DNA from: Wenzhouxiangellaceae bacterium | Lineage (GTDB): Bacteria > Pseudomonadota > Gammaproteobacteria > Xanthomonadales > Wenzhouxiangellaceae | DNA: 33,107 nucleotides | Direction of reading: 5' to 3' | NCBI GenBank assembly: GCA_007135395.1 | Contig: SLIZ01000142.1 | Location: 1-33,107, forward strand | Part shown: in pieces, positions 24,002-33,107 of the stretch | How the letters are laid out: each line of letters starts with the position of its first letter | Position numbering within the stretch: position 1 is the stretch's first letter | Translations under genes and position numbers: made by a program | Notes under the pieces: generated by a model | Told to the model about the DNA's origin: nothing | Seen by the model: the letters and a program-made list of their open reading frames with translations, nothing else | Databases searched by the model: none

Positions 24002-24823
24002 TCAACCAGCAAGCGTGCCTGCCAATTGGGAGATCGTAGCCGTCCTGGGTGGGATGTGCAGTTCCTCCAGATTGGCTACATCCGGCGCGCGTTCCAGTGC
24101 CGGGCGGGCAAAATAATACCCCTGGAACTGCTTGATCCCCGCATCGCGCAGCCAATCAACCTCCTCCCGGGACTCCACGCCCGTCGCGATGACCTGGATA
24201 TCCAGAGCGCCACAGGTTGCGATCAGTCCGAGGACGATGGCCTGGCGCCTCGGGCTTTTCTGAATTCCCGCAACCAGGGTTCGATCCAGTTTGACCGCAT
24301 CCGGCTGGAATACCACCAGTCGCTTCAGGCCGGTATCGGCGGACCCGAAATTATCGGCCACTACCTTCAGACCCGCATCCCGGACCCGCTGCCCGATCCC
24401 CGCCAGGGTTCGGGCATTACCGAGTTTCTCAAGCTCACCGAACTCCATGAAAATGCGATCCGGTGAAAGCCCGCCCTGTTCGGCAGACAGGCAGGTGGTT
24501 TCGGTAATCAAGTCGATGTCCTGGGCCGAAACGCTCCCGCAATTCAAGTGCAATGCGCTCCGGCCGACCAGTCCGGTGCCCAGCTCAATGGCCCGCATCC
24601 GGCATGCCTGTTCGAAGGCAAACCGGTTTTCATCGCTCACCCGCCGGATGATCGAATTTGCCATCTCTCCCGATACCCCCCGAAGCAGGGCCTCCAGGCC
24701 AACCGGCTTGCCTATTTGAATATCAATGATGGGCTGGAAGGCAAAACTGAAACCGGCATCGAGTACCGAAAAATAGTCCGACATTCTTTGCTGAAATTGC
24801 GATTGATCGTTGTAGAAAGTCAC
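24002..24823 (-). CDS. Degenerate EAL-domain protein (paralogue 1)
   Basis: A 273-residue stand-alone EAL protein. EAL (44-46), N94, E127, K178, D180, E217 and Q234 are in place, but the metal loop is ADNFG (D157, N158), the same D-to-N change as in its downstream paralogue. Catalysis is therefore doubtful, while ligand binding may remain. A 25-residue tail beyond the EAL fold (RAPDVANLEELHIPPRTAT) is not seen in the paralogue. The start is GTG 24823 with AGGGA about 8 nt upstream; an internal ATG at residue 14 is an alternative. It heads a minus-strand set with the second EAL gene (83-nt gap) and manB. Confidence 0.86.
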   Translation of the reverse strand: MTFYNDQSQFQQRMSDYFSVLDAGFSFAFQPIIDIQIGKPVGLEALLRGVSGEMANSIIRRVSDENRFAFEQACRMRAIELGTGLVGRSALHLNCGSVSAQDIDLITETTCLSAEQGGLSPDRIFMEFGELEKLGNARTLAGIGQRVRDAGLKVVADNFGSADTGLKRLVVFQPDAVKLDRTLVAGIQKSPRRQAIVLGLIATCGALDIQVIATGVESREEVDWLRDAGIKQFQGYYFARPALERAPDVANLEELHIPPRTATISQLAGTLAG

Positions 24824-25126
24824 CGGTTCATCCCTCTCTATTTACTTTCGAATCGGCCGGATTAACAACTCGGCGCATGCTTGTACCCGATATTAATGCA
24901 AGCTTCATGCCAATACAGATCGGCAACGGGACCAAACTCTCGAAATCGGCAGACGATCATGGGCTGGAGCGCGGGATCAACAACCCGGATGATGAACCGT
25001 GGTTATTCGACCGGTCAAAGTCTTGTCATACAGCGTCGAATTGACTCAGTCAGTCGACGCCCGTGGCCGTCCAGTGGCGCTCCGGACTGTCTGTCCGGAG
25101 CGCCACAGGACCGCCCCTCACTCCCT
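24824..25126. other. 303-bp intergenic region
   Basis: No gene is seen. It lies upstream of the EAL pair and downstream of the small exported protein, all on the minus strand. Besides the strong hairpin at 25069-25111 it holds a bulged inverted repeat around 24873-24909 (GCATG...CTTG against CAAGCTTCATGC). The EAL promoter must lie here but could not be placed with confidence. Confidence 0.4.
25069..25111. repeat. Perfect 14-bp hairpin with extended stem (terminator-like or REP-like)
   Basis: GTGGCGCTCCGGAC (25074-25087) is perfectly complementary to 25093-25106 across a TGTCT loop. After one A-A mismatch, GTCC (25069-25072) pairs with GGAC (25108-25111). It lies 16 nt past the stop of the small exported-protein gene. 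No T-tract follows on either strand, so it may protect mRNA ends, act as a factor-assisted terminator, or be a dispersed palindromic repeat. Confidence 0.7.
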
Positions 25127-25537
25127 TCAGCGGTTTCTTGATGCCTGTCTGAGCTCCCGACGAATCTCGGTGACCAGGCGATCCACCCATCCCAGGTAAT
25201 TGCGGTGGATGATCTCCCGCCCGTTCTGGCGGTCGTAATGCAGGTTTTCCGAATCCTGATACTCGATCCGGACGCTGTCTTCATCGTAGGTGATTCCGAT
25301 CCGGGCCCAGTGGTCTCTCACATGAAGGTCGGCCACGATATTGCCCGTTTCCTCGCTGTGAACGTCCCAGTCCCGACGAAAAAGGGCATCTACAATGGCA
25401 TCGTGAACCGCCTCGGCATCAACACCGTCGGGTATGGAGATCGGGCTGGGGTCTTCCAGGTCGGTTGCCCGTAGCTGGGCCATTGCTGCCATGGGAACCA
25501 GCAGAATAAGCACAAGAATCCAATTCGATAGTTTCAT
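25127..25537 (-). CDS. Small exported protein of unknown function
   Basis: The 136-residue product has a textbook signal peptide (MKLSNWILVLILLVPMAAMA, cleavage before QLRA), so it should be periplasmic. The mature part (about 115 residues) has a mixed alpha/beta pattern: an EAVHDAIVDALFRRDW helix, then strands IVADLHVRDHWARIGITYDEDSVRIEYQDS and a C-terminal helix with conserved-looking HRNYLGWVDRLVTEIRREL. I recognise the general pattern of small conserved periplasmic proteins but no named family. AGGAG lies just before the ATG at 25537. It follows the DUF218 gene by 61 nt, probably on the same transcript. Confidence 0.78.
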   Translation of the reverse strand: MKLSNWILVLILLVPMAAMAQLRATDLEDPSPISIPDGVDAEAVHDAIVDALFRRDWDVHSEETGNIVADLHVRDHWARIGITYDEDSVRIEYQDSENLHYDRQNGREIIHRNYLGWVDRLVTEIRRELRQASRNR

Positions 25538-25598
25538 TCGCTCTCTCCTTGCAAGAGTGGGGTTTGCATTTGCCCGGCAGGGTCTGCCAGCTGCCGGG

Positions 25599-26303
25599 TC
25601 ACTGGATTCGCGCAAGCATGCGCCGCCTTCCCATCAGCCTGGCCCAGACCCTTCCGGTGGTAAACCAGCAGAGAAATCCCGCCTCAACAAGGGTTGCAGG
25701 CAGGCGCCCCGGGATTCCGAAAACCCTTCCGTCGGCCGGATGCAGCCGCACTTTCAGCCCCAGGGTCCCGGACAAAGCCGTCAGTCGGGCCAGGTGATAG
25801 CGGTTGGAAACAATCCGCAAGGGTTCCTCCCGGGTGCCCGGCCCGACCAGGTTCCTGGCATGACGAAGATTTTCCAGCGTGTCCTGGGAGTGCTCTTCGA
25901 GACAAACCCGGGCCGGATCAATACCGTGGGCGGACTGCAGATAATCCAGGCCCACCCGGGCTTCACTGGGCTGGCCACCACCAAGCAGAACACCCCGGAC
26001 TTCCGGGTCGGCATTCATCACCCGGGCAAGTTCGTCCAGCCGCCGCCGGTAGTCCCCGGAAACTTTTCCGCGCTCCAGGCGGTGTCCGCAGACCAGGACC
26101 CGGCGGCCATCGTTGATCGGTGCCGCGCCCGCAGCCACGATCACAACCCGCAGCCAGGCAACCACGAGGGCGCATCCCAGGGACAACAGGCACACAATGG
26201 CAGTGACGACCAGCGTCTCGACCACATCCCGGTCCCTGGCCAATTGCCGTTGGCGACTGGTTTTCAAATTTCCCGTTCCGTTGCCCGTTGTTGCAAGGCT
26301 CAA
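25599..26303 (-). CDS. DUF218 (YdcF/SanA/ElyC-like) membrane-anchored protein
   Basis: Up to 234 residues, with one N-terminal membrane helix (about 30-52) followed by a DUF218 domain. Typical features are the strand with VLVCGHRL, the VLLGGGQPSEA loop, HGIDPARVCLEEHSQDTLENLRHAR and IVSNRYHLARL. Relatives SanA and ElyC affect envelope integrity and peptidoglycan precursor handling in E. coli; the activity here is unknown. The start is uncertain. TTG 26303 would overlap the -10 of the divergent ketosynthase gene, and an in-frame TTG at residue 21 or GTG at residue 27 (26225) are alternatives. Confidence 0.83.
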   Translation of the reverse strand: MSLATTGNGTGNLKTSRQRQLARDRDVVETLVVTAIVCLLSLGCALVVAWLRVVIVAAGAAPINDGRRVLVCGHRLERGKVSGDYRRRLDELARVMNADPEVRGVLLGGGQPSEARVGLDYLQSAHGIDPARVCLEEHSQDTLENLRHARNLVGPGTREEPLRIVSNRYHLARLTALSGTLGLKVRLHPADGRVFGIPGRLPATLVEAGFLCWFTTGRVWARLMGRRRMLARIQ

Positions 26304-26309
26304 TATACT
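26281..26309 (+). promoter_or_regulatory. Promoter of the ketosynthase-led operon
   Basis: TTGCCC (26281-26286) and TATACT (26304-26309) have a 17-bp spacer and lie 29 nt before the ATG at 26338. AAGGA (26321-26325) follows as ribosome-binding site. The -10 abuts the possible start of the divergent DUF218 gene, so the two transcription units share this short control region. Confidence 0.65.
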
Positions 26310-26337
26310 GTCCGACCGCCAAGGACTTCAATCCAGA

Positions 26338-27519
26338 ATGCAGACTTTCCCGATTTCCGCCATGACCGTCACCAGCGCGGCAGGGCAGGGCCTTGATGCC
26401 CACCGCAAGGCCCTGTCGATGGGGCGCGGGGGCCTGAGATCCAATGACTTCCCCCATTGCAGCCTGAAAACCTGGATCGGCCGGGTGGAAGGAACCGAGG
26501 CGGTTGAACTGCCAGGGTACCTGGCCGACCGGGACTGCCGGAACAATCAACTGGCCCTGCTGGGCATCGAACAGGACGGCTTCGTCGACCGGATTCATTC
26601 CGCGAAAAAGCGTTACGGCAGCGAACGGGTGGGCTGTATTCTTGGCACTTCGACTGCCGGCATATCGGCAACCGAGGCGGCCTACAGGGCCGGTGTGGAA
26701 GACGGCCACATGCCGGAAGAGTACCGGCTCCCCAGGGTCCACACCCCCCATACCTCGAGCGATTTCATTTCCGCCCTGCTCGGCATCGATGGACCAGTCT
26801 GGACCATTTCAACCGCCTGCTCCTCCAGCGCCAAGGTGTTTGCCAGCGGGGCGCGCATGATTCAGGCCGGGTTGGCCGATGCGGTCATCGTCGGAGGCGC
26901 GGACAGCCTGTGCCTGTCGGTCCTGTACGGGTTCAACGCCCTGGAACTGGTATCCGGCTCACCCTGTCGACCCTTCGACCAGCGCCGGGACGGGTTGAGC
27001 CTGGGTGAGGCGGCGGGCTTTGCCCTGCTCGAGCGCCAGGCTTCCGATCCGGTGGCCATGCTGGCCGGTTGGGGGGAAAGCTCCGATGCCTGGCACATGG
27101 CCGCACCCCATCCGGAAGGGGCCGGGGCCCGGGCGGCCATGGAGGCTGCCCTGAAGTCAGCACGGCTGGAGGCATCCGACATCGGCTACATCAATCTCCA
27201 CGGCACGGCCACGCCCCAGAACGATGCCACAGAGACCGGGGTGATCCGCGGGCTGTTCGGCGAATCCACCCCGGCCAGTTCCACCAAGGGCTGGACCGGC
27301 CATACCCTGGGTGCTGCCGGTATTGCCGAATCGGTTTTCAGCCTGCTCGCCCTGACCGATGGCCTGCTGCCGGCCACCCTCAACTGCGACCAGGTCGAGG
27401 CCGAGGCCAGCGGCTTCGTGCTTACTGAACCAAGGAAATGTGCGGTGGACTACGTGGCCACCAACTCCTTTGGTTTTGGCGGCAGCAACTGCACACTGAT
27501 TTTCGGGAAAGCTTCATGA
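26338..27519 (+). CDS. Beta-ketoacyl-ACP synthase (KAS I/II type, aryl-polyene cluster type)
   Basis: This 393-residue condensing enzyme elongates an ACP-bound chain by decarboxylative Claisen condensation. The catalytic residues are C161 (TACSSS), H288 (HGTATPQND) and H322 (GWTGHTLGAAG) with K317. The glycine-rich NSFGFGGSNC ends the thiolase fold. ATG 26338 gives a normal N-terminus, whereas the longer open frame would run through the promoter. It overlaps a second, ketosynthase-like gene by 4 nt. That pairing, together with glycosyltransferase, halogenase-like and methyltransferase genes, is typical of aryl-polyene or xanthomonadin clusters and argues against housekeeping FabB/FabF. Confidence 0.92.
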   Translation: MQTFPISAMTVTSAAGQGLDAHRKALSMGRGGLRSNDFPHCSLKTWIGRVEGTEAVELPGYLADRDCRNNQLALLGIEQDGFVDRIHSAKKRYGSERVGCILGTSTAGISATEAAYRAGVEDGHMPEEYRLPRVHTPHTSSDFISALLGIDGPVWTISTACSSSAKVFASGARMIQAGLADAVIVGGADSLCLSVLYGFNALELVSGSPCRPFDQRRDGLSLGEAAGFALLERQASDPVAMLAGWGESSDAWHMAAPHPEGAGARAAMEAALKSARLEASDIGYINLHGTATPQNDATETGVIRGLFGESTPASSTKGWTGHTLGAAGIAESVFSLLALTDGLLPATLNCDQVEAEASGFVLTEPRKCAVDYVATNSFGFGGSNCTLIFGKAS

Positions 27520-28313
27520 AGGGCATGGAGTTTTCGGTCCTGGGCGCCTCGGTTTCCGGTTTCGGAGTTTCCGGCTGGTCGGCCTTTTGTGCCCGCCTGG
27601 CCGGGCAGGTACCCGGTGAATCCAACGACCTTCCCCCCACCTCGCTGCTGTCGGCCCGGGAGAGGCGGCGAAGCCCCGGAACCGTTCGCCTGTCCCTGGC
27701 CGTTGCCGAGGCCGCCTGCACCCAGGCCAGCCTGGACCCGGCCGAACCCCGGGCCGTGTTTGCCTCGGCCATGGGGGACCTGGAAATTACCGACTACATG
27801 TGCGCCACCCTGGCCGAAGCCCCCGAGCATCTTTCCCCGACCCGGTTTCACAACTCCGTTCACAATGCCGCCTCCGGCTACTGGAGTATCGGTGCCAGGG
27901 CCCGGGGGGACATCACGGCCATAAGCGCCCATGCCGACAGTGCCTGCCTGGGCCTGACCGAGTCGGTCCTGCGCCTGGTTGAAAGCCCGGACCCGGTCCT
28001 GCTGGTCTGCTATGACCTGGCGGCCTCCAGCCCGATCCGGGATGTCTGGCCGGCAGAACATCCCTTCGCCGCTGCCCTGGTCATCGCCGGGCCGGATCAC
28101 TCCGGCGCCATGGCCCGATTGCGCCTGGACACCGGCCAATCGCCGGGCGGGCCATCCATTCTGCCCGACGGCCTGGAACAACTGGCCCGGGACAACCCCG
28201 CTGGCCGCCTGTTGGAAGTCCTGGCACTGGTTGCAGACCCCCCGGCCGCCGAATCCTGCGATCTGCGGCCGGAGCGAGGTCCTGCGGTCCGGATCGCCAG
28301 GATCCGGCGGTGA
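27516..28313 (+). CDS. Ketosynthase-like chain-length-factor protein (Ketoacyl-synt_2 type)
   Basis: The 265-residue protein covers only the N-terminal part of a ketosynthase fold. The signature FHNSVHNAASGYWSIGARA (111-129) is characteristic of the short beta-ketoacyl-synthase-like proteins of aryl-polyene clusters. At the place of the usual active-site cysteine the sequence reads AISAHADS, with no Cys, so it should not condense on its own. It probably pairs with the full ketosynthase encoded just before it and helps set chain length, as chain-length factors do. The start lies in an ATGA overlap with that gene, and the end overlaps the glycosyltransferase gene by 4 nt. Confidence 0.85.
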   Translation: MKGMEFSVLGASVSGFGVSGWSAFCARLAGQVPGESNDLPPTSLLSARERRRSPGTVRLSLAVAEAACTQASLDPAEPRAVFASAMGDLEITDYMCATLAEAPEHLSPTRFHNSVHNAASGYWSIGARARGDITAISAHADSACLGLTESVLRLVESPDPVLLVCYDLAASSPIRDVWPAEHPFAAALVIAGPDHSGAMARLRLDTGQSPGGPSILPDGLEQLARDNPAGRLLEVLALVADPPAAESCDLRPERGPAVRIARIRR

Positions 28314-29074
28314 CCCTCGCCGCTGTCATTCCTGCCCGCAACGAAGCCCGAACCATCGGTTCGGTGGTATCGGGAGCCCGGCACCTGGTCGATTATCTTT
28401 TCGTGGTTGATGACGGTTCCGACGATGCCACTTCCGAAATCCTGGCCGGGCTGGACGTCACCGTCATTCGCCACAAAGCCCCAAGGGGAAAGGCCGCCGC
28501 CCTGGCCAGTGGCTTCGAGGCTGCCCTGGCCACCGATGCCACCGGGATCCTGACCCTGGACGGGGACGGCCAGCACGATCCAGCAGCCATACCGGACCTG
28601 GTCGAGGCCCTGGAATTCTTCCCGGAGCACCTGGTACTTGGAGCCCGCATCGTCGAGCGCAACAGCCAGCCCGGAATTCGCAGGTTTGCCAATCGGTTCG
28701 CCGACTTCTGGATCTCCTGGGCGTCGGGCCAGCGGGTTCCCGACAGCCAGACCGGGTTTCGAATCTATCCCCGCAGGCTGGTGGAGAAGGTTCGCCCGTC
28801 GACCCGGCGGCGTCACGGATTCGTGTTCGAAAGCCAGATGCTTATCGACGGTGCCCGGGCCGGTTTCCCCTGTGTGGGTGTACCCATCCGGGCCATTTAT
28901 GGCGATGTCTCCAGGCCAAGCTATTTTCGCCCGGGCCGGGATGTATGGGAAATCTTCTGGATGGTATGGTGGAAAATCTGGTTTCGCGGGCTCTACCTGC
29001 CGGGACTGTGGCAGGTGATTCGGCATCCTGCACGCATGCATCGGCCGGTTCCCGACGACCACCGGCCGGACTGA
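28310..29074 (+). CDS. Family-2 glycosyltransferase (dolichyl-phosphate-mannose-synthase-like)
   Basis: A 254-residue GT-A enzyme. The nucleotide-sugar site is seen as AAVIPARNEARTI at the N-terminus, VVDDGSDDAT and the metal-binding LDGDGQHD. The acceptor-side motif DSQTGFRIYPRRL is typical of the DPM1/DPG-synthase-like branch, which often uses polyprenyl phosphates. A strongly aromatic amphipathic stretch (WEIFWMVWWKIWF) near the C-terminus may dock it to the membrane. The GTG start overlaps the upstream stop (GTGA). In this cluster it could glycosylate a polyene-lipid product or its carrier; this is inference. Confidence 0.9.
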   Translation: MTLAAVIPARNEARTIGSVVSGARHLVDYLFVVDDGSDDATSEILAGLDVTVIRHKAPRGKAAALASGFEAALATDATGILTLDGDGQHDPAAIPDLVEALEFFPEHLVLGARIVERNSQPGIRRFANRFADFWISWASGQRVPDSQTGFRIYPRRLVEKVRPSTRRRHGFVFESQMLIDGARAGFPCVGVPIRAIYGDVSRPSYFRPGRDVWEIFWMVWWKIWFRGLYLPGLWQVIRHPARMHRPVPDDHRPD

Positions 29075-29149
29075 ATCCGGAGGTGTACTCACCCACCATG
29101 GCGTATCATCGGTGCCTGAAAGGTCAAGCATTCGGATCAAGCCAATAAA

Positions 29150-32864
<3,715 letters not shown>

Positions 32865-33107
32865 ATGGCCGGGCGAGCAAACAATCCGGAACCGACGGGT
32901 CAGCAGGTGCTCGAGATCAATCAGCGCTTCTACGATGGGTTGTGGTCCGGTGCCCGGCTGGTCGAACCGGATCGATTCAACACCTGGCCGATCATTTCCC
33001 CCCTTGCCAGACAGGCAAAATTCCGCCTGGAAGCCGGGCCCGGCCTTCGGCCCCGACTGCCCGTCGAGGGCACCTTTTTTGCCGATATCAGCACGCCTGC
33101 CCTTGCC
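32865..33107 (+). CDS. SAM-dependent methyltransferase, N-terminal part (runs off the window)
   Basis: Eighty-one codons from ATG 32865 are open to the window end. The ATG follows the fadH stop with no gap (TAG-ATG), indicating tight coupling. The visible part has INQRFYDGLWSGARLVEPDRF and NTWPIISPLA, then LEAGPGLRPRLPVEGTFFADIS. The latter looks like the glycine-rich SAM-binding strand of class I methyltransferases of the type seen in aryl-polyene/xanthomonadin clusters. The catalytic half lies outside the window, so the assignment is tentative. Confidence 0.7.
   Translation, partial: MAGRANNPEPTGQQVLEINQRFYDGLWSGARLVEPDRFNTWPIISPLARQAKFRLEAGPGLRPRLPVEGTFFADISTPALA

Noticed and set aside
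26113-26337. N-terminal extension of the ketosynthase by 75 residues
   Set aside because: The extension crosses the promoter and antisense DUF218 coding sequence and has no ketosynthase similarity; ATG 26338 gives the standard N-terminus.

Overview
This is a high-GC gammaproteobacterial chromosome segment with dense, mostly short-gapped operons. Several traits point towards the Xanthomonadales/Lysobacterales side of the class (for example Wenzhouxiangellaceae-like). These are a bifunctional HisB whose HAD half carries a DNAPTRKP stretch in place of the enterobacterial zinc-cysteine loop, a TrpR/YerC-family regulator heading the his operon, a long-form HisG, and an aryl-polyene-type gene set with a halogenase-like flavoenzyme. 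The placement is an inference from remembered family features, not from a search. No tRNA, rRNA, CRISPR array, transposase or prophage gene was seen.

Layout. (1) 1-262: a ~100-bp imperfect inverted repeat, then the leader of a P2-type cation ATPase (263-2980). (2) 3272-5020: a membrane diguanylate cyclase with a periplasmic TPR-type sensor. (3) 5045-12571: a complete histidine operon in classical order, regulator-hisG-D-C-B-H-A-F-IE, with most genes overlapping by 1-13 nt. A TrpR-box-like dyad sits on its promoter, and no leader-peptide attenuator is seen. (4) 12658-14627: an unknown lipoprotein and a DUF418 membrane protein. (5) 14686-17229: a self-contained three-gene operon with promoter, palindrome and strong intrinsic terminator. 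It encodes an EAL phosphodiesterase-like protein, a DUF6502 protein and an exported or membrane-anchored protein built from two different Gly-Thr-Gly repeat arrays. This is the best candidate in the window for an undescribed system. (6) 17242-19941 (minus): a universal stress protein behind a candidate FNR/Anr site, an unknown lipoprotein and an alpha/beta hydrolase. (7) 20109-21687: a periplasmic dual-specificity-phosphatase-like protein coupled to a periplasmic serine hydrolase. (8) 21712-24823 (minus): two paralogous EAL proteins with the same DDFG-to-DNFG change, then phosphomannomutase/phosphoglucomutase. (9) 25127-26303 (minus): a small exported protein and a DUF218 (YdcF/SanA-like) protein. 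(10) 26281-33107 (plus): ketosynthase, ketosynthase-like chain-length-factor protein, family-2 glycosyltransferase, halogenase-type flavoprotein, FadH-like dienoyl-CoA reductase and the start of a methyltransferase. This reads as one end of an aryl-polyene (xanthomonadin-like) pigment cluster that continues past the window.

Themes. Cyclic-di-GMP genes are dense, with one GGDEF and three EAL proteins in ~21.5 kb. One EAL protein is catalytically intact in sequence and sits with the DUF6502/GTG-repeat pair. The other two are degenerate and sit beside the sugar-phosphate mutase that feeds exopolysaccharide or LPS synthesis. The envelope is the second theme: many products carry signal peptides, lipoboxes or membrane segments.
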